Origin: Nymphaea colorata
Lineage: Eukaryota; Streptophyta; Magnoliopsida; Nymphaeales; Nymphaeaceae
Assembly (NCBI RefSeq): GCF_008831285.2
Contig: NC_045145.1
Span: 14,958,040 to 15,022,039 of the forward strand
Reading direction: 5' to 3'
DNA: 64,000 nt
In this document: one piece after another, positions 46,707-57,364 of the stretch
Layout of the letters: each line of letters begins with the position of its first letter
How positions within the stretch are numbered: the first letter of the stretch is position 1
Translations under genes and position numbers: made by a program
The notes under the pieces: model-generated
Database searches by the model: none
Seen by the model: only the letters and a program-made list of their open reading frames with translations
Told to the model about the DNA's origin: nothing

Positions 46707-49700
46707 CGCCCCCACAAGCTGATCCTGGTATCAATAAGGTGAAGCTTGTTCTTGAGATAGTGAAATCTAGGTCCTGGCAATGCTTTAGTCAAGATATCAG
46801 CTATTTGTTCTTCAGACTTAACAAATGCCACATGTATTTCTTGATTTGCGACCTTCTCTTTAACGAAGTGAAAATCTATTTCAATGTGTTTGGTACGAGC
46901 ATGGAAACTGGGGTTAGCTGCGAGATAGGTTGCCCCTAAATTGTCACATCTTAAAACTGGAATGCTTTTGTGAGGAACATGTGAGTCTTTAAGAAGCAAC
47001 TTTAACCATATTAATTCAGAAACAACTCCTGCCATGGCCTTATATTCTGCTTCGGTATTGGACCTCGCAACTGTATGTTGTTTATTTGATTCTCATGATA
47101 TAATGTTGCCTCCTAAGTCAGTAACGTATTCATTTGTTGACCTTCTATCATCCGGGCAGCCAGCCCAATCTGAATATGAGTAGGCTTCTAGTGTCCAATC
47201 TGAAGATTTTTGGAACACGATGCCATGAGAAATGCTTCATTGTAGATATCTCAGAATGCGTTTGACATGGTTTAGTGGGAGGATGCATGAATTGACATGC
47301 TTTATTAACAGCGAAGGCAATGTCTGGACGAGTAAGTGTAGCATATTGTAGGGCTCCTACAATACTCCGATATAAGCTGCCATTTGCTAAAATCTGTCCT
47401 TCATGCTTGGATAAATTTACATTAGGTGTAGCTAGGGTTACTACAGATTCAGCACGTTCCATGTTAGCCCGGTGAAGAATATCTGAGATATATTTCTGTT
47501 GACTAAGAAGTAAAGTGCAATGTCTATAAGTCACTTCAATGCCAAGAAAGAAATGAAGAGCACCCAAATCCTTAATGAAAAATTGACTGCTGATGTCACA
47601 TATAAAGGACTGTACTTCCTGTTTAGAGCTGCCTGTAAGTATGAGATCATCTACATATATCAGTAGATATATAATGGAAGCAACCTTTGCTCGTATGAAA
47701 AGTGAAGAATCTGACTTGGATTAGACAAATCCATTTGCCTCCAGGTAACATTTTAAACTATCAAACCATGCACGAGGAGTTTTCTTGAGTCCATACAATG
47801 CTTTTCCAAGTTTACAAACATGATGTGGACGATGCATATTTTCAAACCCTAGCGGTTGACTCATATATACTTCTTCCTTCAGTGTACCATGCAAGAAAGC
47901 ATTATTTACGTTCAACTAATGAATATGCCAGCCATGACTGTGAGCAATAGTAAGGACAAGCCTGATAGTGGTGGGTTTAATTACTGGACTGAATGTGTCG
48001 AAGTAGTCAATTCCTTTTCGTTGGTTATACCCCTTAGCAACAAGACGCGCTTTGTATCTAGCTATGGTTCCATCAGTATGCCTTTTGATCTTGTAGATCC
48101 CCTTGCAGTCAATTATATTTTGGTTTGAATCAAATGAAACTAGTTCCCAAGTTTTATTTCTATGAAGCACATCAATCTCCTCTTTCATGGCTTGCATCCA
48201 TTTATGATCTTTTTGAGCCTCATCCAAGCATGTGGGTTCAGCTTCATCTGATGAGGTCTTAGTAAGATAGACCTTGGGTCGACGTGTTCCATCTTGAGAC
48301 TGAGTCACCATAGGATGAGATCTAAGAGAAGGCTGAGTATGGGTTGAAGGCAGATCATGAGGAGGTTGTGAATGGGTTGATGGCTGAGAGGTTGTAGGTA
48401 TAGATTCATTCTCAAGCAGTGTGGGTGTTTCATTTGACTGATTGACGGATTCATTGGCAGAATTTGGTTGAGCAAGCTGATAAAGAGTTGGATTATATGA
48501 AGGCCCAGGGAGAAGAACATGTTCAAGTTTGTTTTTGTTAATGGTTGGGTCTAGATCATGATTGGACAAGTTTTGTCTAACACTAATCCATGTAGAAATT
48601 TCATCCACGGTGAGAGGCGCACGACACCCAGAGTACATGAAGGAAGATGCATCAAAAAACACATGCCTAGAGATAATAATCTTGTCGGTGACAAGATTGT
48701 AACAAATATCTCATTTGTGGCAAGTACCATATCCAAGAAAAACACATGATTGAGCCTTAGGAGATAACTTGTTTTTCCGCTGTGGTCCCATATGAGTATA
48801 AACAGTGCAGCAAAAAATCTTCATGTAGTCATACTTGGAACTTTTTCCAAAAATCATTTCATAAGGAGTTCTATTTTGAAATTCACTGCCGGGCATCCGA
48901 TTAATAATATGAATTGTCATTTGGAAGGCATCATACCAAAATCGGCTTAGCATAGAGGCATAAATAAGCATGCATAGACCCATTTCTACTAGATGTCGAT
49001 GTTTTCTTTCAACTATCCCATTTTGTTGGGATGTGTAGGGGCATGCAAGCTATCGACGAATCCCTTGATTTTCAAGATAACTAGAAAATTCTCTGCTCAT
49101 AAATTCTCCTCCTGAGTCATTGTGAAAAATTTTGATTTTGTGATCAAGTTGTCTCTCAACGTGTTTTTGAAAGGCTTGAAAGCAAGCAAATGTGTCTGAT
49201 TTCTTCAATAGAGGAAATGTCCAAGAAAAACGAGAAAAATCATCCACAATCAATAAGTAATATCTGTATGCATCTCTTGATAGACATGGAGCTGGTCCCC
49301 ATACATCTGCGTGAAGCAATTCAAGAGGTTTTGAGGCAAGAAATTCAGCTTTAGTGAAGGGCAATCTGGACATTTTACCAAGAACACAAATAGAGCAACA
49401 ATTCAAATGATGTGAATCAGTGGAATCAATAAGTTCACTATTCTGTAATTTATTCAAAGTCTGAAAATTAACATGACCCAATCTAAAATGCCATAAATCA
49501 AGAGAAGAACTAGACAACTTAGAAACACTAAATAATTTCTTTGTTCCATTATCGCCTTTGCTTGTTCCAAAACAAGTATTTTTATTCTTTGATGGCCACC
49601 GGTATAATCCTGGTTCACTTGTCCCCTTGATCAGCATTTTGCCCGTCTGCACATGCTTAACAACACACCCATCAGCATAAAACTCGACTTTGCATTTATT

Positions 49701-50856
49701 GTCCTTAGTCAATTTAGCAATAGATAGAAGGTTTTTCTGAACTTGAGGCAAGTGAAGAATATCTTTTAAGATAACATGAGGCAAAAACTGAGTTGGTAAT
49801 TTGATGTTGCCAATACTTTTAATAGGCATCTTATTTATGTTGCCAACTATAACACAATCAGTGCCCAAGTAGTGAGTTTTACCTTGCAACTGGTGGTCTG
49901 AGTTAGTGACATAATGCGTTGCACCTGTGACGGGGTACCAATCAGCATTTGCATCACATAGAGTAGACGAACTTCCTTTGTTATCATCATTGTTGTTGGC
50001 AGGCATCATAGCCATGAAGGCTTTTGGAATGTCAAAGCACCAGTGTGATTCTTTCTACCACAATATTGACAGGTGACTCTTTGCATTGAGTTAACTCTAC
50101 CACTGCCATGACCACCATTCCGTCCACAGCCTCTTGGATTGTTAACCTGGCCACCAAACCTGCCTATCCCACGTCCTCGTTGAGCCATAAAAATGAGGTA
50201 TTGGCTTCAACTTGGACATGAGTAAGAGAAGAAAACATACCAAGGCGTTGTTCTTGGGCTATTAAGAGATCATAAATCTCAAAAAAACTTGGCAGATTCT
50301 TGGTTGTAGTAACAGAGGTGATAAATGCTTCATAATCACTTGATAGTCCATTTAACGTAAACAAAACAAGATCAGGCTCAGCAACATGATTCCCAACAGC
50401 AGCCAATGAATCATTCGAAAATTTAACATGATTGAGATACTCATCCATAGATTTGTCCCCTTTCTTGACATTTTGTAATTCACGTTTTAGTTGGATGATC
50501 CGCAAGTTAGATTGAGATGCATATTTCTGCTCTAACATGAACCATGCATCTCTAGCATTAGTATAACTAATCAATTGCGGTAAAATAGATTCAGAGGTTG
50601 TCGCTTTGATCCAGCTCAAGGCCAATTGATCATTATGTTCCCAGTCTTCATATGTAGGATTAGGCTTGGTCTTTGCATCATCAAGAAATTCAGGAGGAGC
50701 AAAAATAGTTCCAATAACATACCTATATAAACTTTGACTGCGCATCACGCTTTCAATCTATGAAGGCCACATTAGATAGTTGTTGTGATCCAAATTGACC
50801 GAGACGAGACTGGAAAAGGCATTCCATTGAACGGAAGAGGACGACGAACCAGCCAT
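46523..50856 (-). pseudogene. Copia-2 gag-pol relic
   Basis: Gag starts at ATG 50856 (MAGSSSSSVQWNAF) but codon 33 is TAG (50758-50760); the rest of gag is open to about 50188. The zinc knuckle frame (CQYCGRKNH) at 50006-50188 is shifted. Protease and integrase are at 49050-50015: the protease motif is WYPVTGATH, Val replacing the catalytic Asp. Integrase has H/C zinc residues and ADVWGP and IVDDFSRF with the two Asp. After a stop at 49050, integrase continues at 48711-48983. Reverse transcriptase lies at 47570-48130 with YVDD at 47646-47657, and RNase H at about 46640-47100 (NTEAEYKAM-type, HIEIDFHF, IADILTKALPG). At least five separate breaks rule out activity. Confidence 0.9.
46707..46717 (-). 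other. Copia-2 polypurine tract
   Basis: Minus-strand TTGTGGGGGCG directly before the 3' LTR, a typical Copia purine tract. Confidence 0.8.
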
Positions 50857-50886
50857 TAAGTTCTTCAGCAGTCGCAGGAAACTTTT

Positions 50887-51651
50887 CAGCGATAGGCGGT
50901 CCTTCAAAAATTAGTAGCTCCTCAACTGCTATGCCAAAAATTCTGAAATTTTGTAGGGAGAATCCTTAGATGTAGACGATTCTAATGAGCTCTTGCTCGA
51001 CCTCAACCATCGCCGGAGCTGACAACGCCATCCAAAATCGTGGCCGGGTTCTGGCAGCACTCTGTTCTGCAACTTTCCAGCGATAGGCGGTCCTTCAAAA
51101 ATTCGTAGCTCCTCAACAGCTACTCCAAAAATTATGAAATTTTGCAGGGAGAATCCTCAGATGTAGATGATTCTAACAAGCCCTTGCTCGACCTCTACCG
51201 TCGCCGGAGCTGACAACGCCGGCCAAAATCGTGGTCGGGTTCTGGCAGCACTCTGTTCTGCAACTTTCCAGCGATAGGCGGTCCTTCAAAAATTCGTAGC
51301 TCCTCAACAGCTACTCCAAAAATTCTGAAATTTTGTAGGGAGAATCCTCAGATGTGACGATTCTAACAAGCCCTTGCTCGACCTCTACCATCACCGGAGC
51401 TGACAACGCTGGCCAAAATTGTGGCCAGGTTCTGGCAGACAACACTCTGTTCTGCGACTTTTCAGCGACATGCAGTCCTTCAAAAATTCGTAGCTCCTCA
51501 ACAGCTACTCCAAAAATTCTGAAATTTGGCAGGGAGAATCTCAAATGTAGACGATTCTAACAAGCCCTTGCTCGACCTCTACCGACGCAGGAGCTGACAA
51601 CGCCGGCCAAAATGGTGGCCGGGTTCTGGCGGACGGCACTCTGTTCTGTGT
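50887..51651 (-). repeat. four tandem ~191-194-bp repeats in the Copia-2 leader
   Basis: Copies start at about 50887, 51078, 51269 and 51463, marked by CAGCGATAGGCGGTCC (last copy CAGCGACATGCAGTCC). Periods are 191, 191 and 194 bp, and the fourth runs to about 51651. Each contains GGAGCTGACAACGC and TTCTGGCAG or TTCTGGCGG. They lie between the primer site and the gag start, in the untranslated leader. 191 and 194 are not multiples of three, so a repeated protein is unlikely. Confidence 0.95.
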
Positions 51652-51690
51652 TTCCTTTAGTTTAAACTGCATTCGAGAATACGCAGTTTG

Positions 51691-51702
51691 GCTCTGATAC
51701 CA
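51691..51702 (-). other. Copia-2 primer-binding site
   Basis: Minus-strand TGGTATCAGAGC, a perfect 12-nt complement to the initiator tRNA-Met 3' end, immediately adjoining the 5' LTR. Confidence 0.95.
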
Positions 51703-52027
51703 TGATAAAAACAGAGTTTTGTGAAAGAAACAAAGATAAATTGAACGTGGTTCGGTCTTGAATGACCTACGTCCAGGAGAACTCTCTCACTCTCTAACTT
51801 TCTTCGATATCATCGTTAGAGAGTGGTCCCATTAAATAACTTGTCAATGAGAATTACATTTAAGATCCACAATTGGTGGATCTGTTACAGACTATAATGG
51901 TAAAGGTTCTTGTCCTTTACTTTTATTCTCATCTCTTTCTTTTCTTAGCTGATCATGTGCATCATCAAGTTTATCGCATGATCTTTCTTCCATGATTTCG
52001 GATTATTCTTGCCTTTTATATTTATCA
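51703..52027 (-). repeat. Copia-2 5' LTR
   Basis: 325 bp, the same ends as the partner at 46381-46706, about 17-18 differences. Followed on the right by the target duplication GAAAC. Confidence 0.95.
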
Positions 52028-52070
52028 GAAACAAGCTGATCAGTAAAAGCATGTTCACATGAAAGGCCAT

Positions 52071-55000
52071 TCTCTCTGTCTAAACCGATTACTACGAGGG
52101 GTGTGAGCTCAGAAGAATTCTAAGGGTTGCGAATTAAAGACCTTACTTCACAAGTGTGCAGTAGACTGATGAATGATTATGAAGACCATGATAAAGGGGT
52201 TTAAATAGGGAATGTAAGTGCAGGAAAGGTTACGGGAAACAGGGGTTAATGGAGATTGCCAGTTTACGCTGGTTGCTTGGCGAATATGAATCACGGGAGG
52301 GTGAAAGAGACAAAGTGGGAGGGACATGGGCGTGGCATGGGTCCGGTGCCTAGTCGGGGAGAAGGCTGCAGATGAGAGGAAGGCCCTCGGTTGGCGGTGC
52401 CTCCCCATGCATTGACCAGCGTTCCCACTTCCTTGAGCGGACAGACGCCCACCTAAGGGAAAATTTAGTATAAGTAAATGAACAATGGCCTTTTTGCCTC
52501 AGTGTTCTAATTTCTTCGTGCATAAGAGAGTGAAGGGTTGGTTACTCGTAAGAATAACACCGTGGCTAATCAAACTTAGCGAAGATGGTGAGCCTTTGAG
52601 GATCATTATCTTGACTCTAGTACAAGCTGAAGACAGGTTCTTCTTCTCAATGCAGAAAAAATTAATTGAAAAAAACTCAAATTGGCATTTGGGAATTTTA
52701 AAGTATAGCATATTTTATATAAATAGCTTAAAACTTAAGCACGATTTTAATAATATATTAGTGTAATATAATAGTTTGAGTGTAATACAATAGTTTGATT
52801 AATATTAGACCCTACACCTAGAAAATCGATCCTCAGCCTCTTAGCTACTAATGGTGATTTAGCCATCGCATTTACGGTATGGGCCGATTGATTTCCTACG
52901 CAAGCCATGCAGTGGCAGCCATTTTTGTTTGGGCTACCGCATTATTGATACCCATTAGTCCTCGCATTTATGGGGCAGTTGCCTACGTACGCCATGCAGC
53001 AGTACCATTACCAGACCCCCGGCGTCGGCATTTATGAGCCAGTGCCTTCAGCCGGAAGACCGGGACTATTAGCACAGGTGTCGATTCACGATGGCAGCAG
53101 AGAATTAGGTTGGGGTTAGTGCAGTTTCCGCTCTGGAAATTGGTAGAGAAGGAAGGAAGCATCTTTTTCTAGGGCCTCCATTTTGAATTTTCCATTATGC
53201 TTTTTTGAGTAAAAAGATCTAAGAAAGTGTTGTTGTCAAAAAGAGATACTAATTGATTATCATTCTTGTGTTTTTTTATCTGATATTTGATCGGTAGTAG
53301 GTGGAGACGCATATAACAAAAAAGTTGCTTGAAATTACGGACAAAGGGTAGGCCCATTTCCATTGCTCATGTCACGGCTTCGAGTCCTTGGCGTGCGTGA
53401 AGAGTAGCGCGAACTCGAAGCAGTATTACATGGGGCTGAGTCAAGTGAGTACTAATAATCGCTTATATAGAACGAAAAGAATGAACATCTAATCGAGATG
53501 TGGAGTAGTACGATGAATAAAGCAATTATAATTGATTGTTTGATTACGTGATCATGGACAGCTTATTAAATGGTCGCCTTAACACAGGTTAGGGGCTAGG
53601 GAAGGGAGGTGGGTTGTAGAGCGGACCATCTTGGGATTATTACACGCATCTAGAAGGATAGCTAGCCCGTTTGGTGCTACGACCGGATTCAGCTGACTTG
53701 ACTCGTTGGCTTGGCCCCTTCCGTCGGTGACCTACGACCCAACAATTCGTGGAAATGCAGCTACCATCTTAAGAACTGAACCTTTCACTATATATGATTG
53801 TACCCAATTGAAGCATGCAAACTTCGGATCCACATCTGTTGTTGGTGCCCGATTCAGTTTCTGATATTCAAGTGTGGTGCGAAGCAATAATGTTTTTTTT
53901 TTTTTAGCGTTGGGCAATTTACCGTTCTTCAATTGAGCTTGCTTACTAACTGGCCGAAGCATGGTTCAAATAAGTGGTTATAGTCGTTTATCTTCTTTTG
54001 CATCGATTTCATTGTCTCGATAGTAATTGCTTATTAATTAGATCTTACTAAGACCAACAGTTTTTTTGTTAAGAGTTTAGAAATTAAAAATAGTTTGGAT
54101 TCCTATTAGATTTTTTCCTTATCACCAACAAGCTTTTCACCAAAGACCACACTCTTTCGATATTTGGCCCCGAACTAGCCTTCAACTTGAAGACTATACA
54201 CTCTTCATTCTTTCATTTCATGCATCGATCACCAAATTAGGCTCAACTGAATGCTGACACTGTTTAGGTGAATGAAAAGAATAGAAAATGTATAACGCGA
54301 TAAACAAGTCAGTCGTTTAAAAGTTAAAAACATGCCGGTGTCTTTAAAAAAAACACTAAAACGAAAAAAAAAAAACATGTTTTTCACGTTTTTAAATGTC
54401 AAACTACTTGTTTTTATATTTTGATTTTTTGCTTATTTATTTAGTTATTTTTTTATGTTTGTGTTATTAGTATTTCACTTATTTTATATTTTAAGCTTTT
54501 ATAACACTTTTAAAATTTTACCAATAAGCTTATCCTATTGTATTGGAGAAAAACCTCGCTTATTTAAAACAAACATAAGAATGTCTTTCGTGACTATGAC
54601 ACGGACAACATGTATACATTAGCTGAGTTTTGTCGACTCAAAAATCATTTTCAATGCCGAGGTTGGATTTGAAGGTGCACCACATCGGTGATGTGAATCG
54701 CACAACAAAAACTAGCGAAGGCTGGGAGGTTTTTTTCTTTTTTTCATATTTGGCCATCGATTTTCTCTTGTACGCTGTATGGCTGACAGCCCAAAAGCAG
54801 GTGTCAAGCACAAAATTCTATTTTAGATACATTTAAGTGAAATCAAAATAAAGTTTTGCCAAAAGCCAGTTTTGACAAATCACAATAAAGTTTTAACACA
54901 AAGGCCAATTTTGACAAGTTTATAAAAAGATACGAAAATTTTCATGAGTTCAGCTATTCATACGGCATTTTAGGATAATTTTTTTCCTCCACTCAAACCT

Positions 55001-56373
55001 CTGTCTTAGCCACTGAGACTTCCATTTACCTGATTCGGAGTTTGAAGCTATGATTTAGAAAAGATCGGGGTCTAAATATCACAGCTGTATCTGTAATAAT
55101 TTCGAGTATTAACAATATCCAAGCTTACCTGTCTTAATTTAAAACAATTAAAGTACTTTTAAGCTAACACTTTTCTGCAAGTCTTAAGAGCAGGACGTTT
55201 TCCTTCTGGCCAAATAAAAGTTAAAAGCCCACATTTCCACAGGCTCCTATTGAATCTGTTCATGGCCTAACGAAAACATTGGCTTAAGCAGGTAAACTAT
55301 GGTCCAACTACATTTTACCAACTTTAAATTCCTCAACCTAAGGGTGGCCTCCAAGTATTGCAATCCTAAGCCTGCAAGCCACACCTTTGAAAACAACTCT
55401 GTCAAGGGAGTCGTCATCTTGGACCACGCTTGAAATTATAAGAGCGATGTCCTTGATTTTGATTTAGAAAACCAACATGCTCGCAATATAGCTTGATTTT
55501 TAAGAAAGGAGTGTCTGAGATCGTCGCCGAAGCGAGCCGATTGGAAGAGTAACCCTTCCTGACAATAACAAGGCACCAAATGCCTGACTCAGACGCAGAC
55601 CTTTCAAGAGAGTCGGTTGTCGATGGATAGGGAAAATGTCAAGCCCCATCTTGACAAGCCTCTGGAAACAACACAAAAAAAGATCAAAACCCAAGGTTCA
55701 CGTGACGATGTCTTATAGAAGTATGCTGAATATTGTCACTTTCGCTGTTGGCCATTTCAGGATTATTCCACTCAGCTATTGCTTCATGGATTTTCCGTGG
55801 GAGGAAAACAATAACATAGAAATATGCATCATCAGCTTCAGCAAATGAAGTCTTACAATTTTATAAGCCCTGCGGGAATAAGGTCGGCAGTCTTAACGCA
55901 GCAAATCGTTTCATTTTCTATGCATTAGCCAAGGGTCCTCCCCTCCCTCCATAATCCGAATTCCACAAAAGGCAACTCAGGGTCGATTAACACAATTCAG
56001 GGAGCTGCTCATAACAGAAGTTGGGTGATGGGTCATCATCTTCTGTTTTCAAATTTATCCGAGCAACTTTCCAGCAGCACAGAACGACAGAGAACGGGAC
56101 ATAGTATTGGCACTCACACAAGTTCCATTACAGAAGACTCTGATGCTTATTCTATGTACAGAACCTGCAGGTTTTCTTCTTTCTTCACCCAGTTCAAGAT
56201 TTCCAGTTCTAAACAAGAGCCAAACAACTAGGAAGGTAGATATAGCAGTGGCATTTACTATTTACATACATACATACTTCTCTGTGCAGCAACCTCTGTT
56301 GCGTCTATTTTGCTGTAAACACATTCTGCATTTTTCCTTCCTTCTGATCTTCATATTCAAAGTCCTTAAGAGT
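52071..56373. other. intergenic between the EXL pseudogene and the intact EXL gene
   Basis: Includes the former promoter of the pseudogene and the 3' flank of the intact EXL gene. At 52856-53045 a GC-rich patch has imperfect repeats of GCATTTAYGG...CGCCATGCAG. 54340-54560 is very AT-rich with long A and T runs. No gene recognised. Confidence 0.45.
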
Positions 56374-57303
56374 TCATCCAAGAGTGGAACAAGCAAAGGT
56401 CTTAGGGTCCCAAAGTGCAGGCAGCAGAAACCGACGGCCATTGGCCCCATTAGCATTATAGCTCGCACCCGTTGTAGAATCCACCAGTAAGTCCCCTGCA
56501 TAGCCTGGGTATGCGTTCTTACCATATATACCTGGACATGCTGAAGCAGCTTCAAGAGGGGCGGTAGCAGGGCCCTGGAAGAAGCCATTCCCATAAGGAT
56601 TCGTCACCGTTCCAGCCAACATGCTAGCAATGTTAATGACCATACCATCGACGCCCACATCACCATTTGGTGCCACTAAAGGTGGGGACTGAGGCCCGTA
56701 GATAGGCTGGTGGAATGGCCAAGCGCACTGTCCTGGGCATTGGGTCTCCGAGTTGCCCACCCAGATGTAAGCAAATCGCTGCGCCTTTCCTCCTCTGTGA
56801 CCAAGAATAGGAGCAGAGCTATGAAGGCCACAGCTGCTCATGCAGAAGCCCTCCACTGCAACATCCTTCGATGTGAGAACAAGAGTGACGCCACCGGGTA
56901 TGGCCGCTTTGGCAGCTAGCTCTCTGATTTGGGCCCTCTTGAGAACCTTCCCCAATGAGTACTTCTCATCCAACACCTGCTTCCCAAGCCAAACCCTAGT
57001 GGTACCAGGCCTGCCTGCCTTGGCCAAGTACCCTTCTGTGAGCTTCCACCAAGAAGAAACAGAAGGGCTCTTCTCTTGATTCTGTTGGTTGAGGGAGATA
57101 AGGAAATCACCAATGATGGACCTCTGAAGGGCTGTGAACTGACCATACCAGAGAAAGCTTATGGGGAGGTTGCCTTGAAGCAGAACACCCCTGTGGTAGC
57201 TCAGAACCAGAGGGGTTTGCTGTACAAGAGCAGCAAGGCTCCTCCCTCCGAGGCACAACTGAACGAAACTGATGAAGACGACAATCTTCACTAGGGAAGC
57301 CAT
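56374..57303 (-). CDS. EXL: EXORDIUM-like secreted cell-wall protein, intact
   Basis: A single-exon gene for 309 aa, the usual length of the EXORDIUM/PHI-1 family (phosphate-induced protein 1 domain, residues about 30-306). Residues 1 to about 24 are a signal peptide (KIVVFISFVQLCLGG), so the product is apoplastic. Family blocks: [103 protein letters not shown] and [12 protein letters not shown]. Family members promote cell expansion and respond to brassinosteroid, phosphate or carbon status; the biochemical role is unknown. A TATTTATT box lies 54-61 nt upstream of the start. All conserved Cys are kept, unlike the pseudogene at 45.5-52.1 kb. Neighbouring copies lie on both sides, all on the minus strand. 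Confidence 0.95.
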   Translation of the reverse strand: MASLVKIVVFISFVQLCLGGRSLAALVQQTPLVLSYHRGVLLQGNLPISFLWYGQFTALQRSIIGDFLISLNQQNQEKSPSVSSWWKLTEGYLAKAGRPGTTRVWLGKQVLDEKYSLGKVLKRAQIRELAAKAAIPGGVTLVLTSKDVAVEGFCMSSCGLHSSAPILGHRGGKAQRFAYIWVGNSETQCPGQCAWPFHQPIYGPQSPPLVAPNGDVGVDGMVINIASMLAGTVTNPYGNGFFQGPATAPLEAASACPGIYGKNAYPGYAGDLLVDSTTGASYNANGANGRRFLLPALWDPKTFACSTLG

Positions 57304-57356
57304 TTGCGAGAGCGACGGAGGCTTCTTGATGAGGCAAAGGGGACGGGGGTGGCCTC

Positions 57357-57364
57357 AATAAATA
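57357..57364 (-). promoter_or_regulatory. TATA-like box of the intact EXL gene
   Basis: TATTTATT on the minus strand, 54-61 nt upstream of the start codon. It is the only AT-rich core in this otherwise GC-rich upstream segment. Confidence 0.4.

Larger units (their letters stand above)
46381..52027 (-). mobile_element. Copia-2: Ty1/copia LTR retrotransposon inserted in EXL pseudogene
   Basis: A 5647-bp minus-strand element. LTRs at 51703-52027 (5') and 46381-46706 (3') begin TGATAAA and end TTTATCA, classical TG...CA ends, with about 17-18 mismatches plus one gap (near 5%). The 5-bp target duplication GAAAC is perfect (46376-46380, 52028-52032). A perfect initiator tRNA-Met primer site and a purine tract adjoin the LTRs. 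Domain order gag-PR-IN-RT-RH is Copia. Four tandem ~191-194-bp repeats fill the leader. The coding region has nonsense and frameshift changes, so the element is dead. Confidence 0.96.
45514..52070 (-). pseudogene. EXORDIUM-like pseudogene, split by Copia-2
   Basis: A broken member of the EXORDIUM/PHI-1 family of secreted wall proteins. The ATG (52070) and first 14 codons (MAFHVNMLLLISLF) lie to the right of Copia-2; the rest runs from 46380 to 45514 on the left. The break falls in the signal peptide, and the Phe-Gln-Val-Cys-Leu junction resumes exactly across the duplicated GAAAC. Further damage: two frame changes that cancel each other near 46270-46320, where HNGLLLQG-like and VVWYG-like residues appear in a neighbouring frame, and an uncompensated one-base loss near 45909, after NPNQRF. 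Conserved Cys are lost near the C-terminus (SPG for CPG, SSRFTLS for ACSTL). Other family blocks remain ([26 protein letters not shown]). It belongs to the tandem EXL array with the genes at 56374 and 63419. Confidence 0.93.

Noticed and set aside
50887-51651. The ~191-bp tandem repeats as a CRISPR array or satellite
   Set aside because: Units are adjacent without spacers and lie inside a Copia leader; this is a eukaryotic genome.
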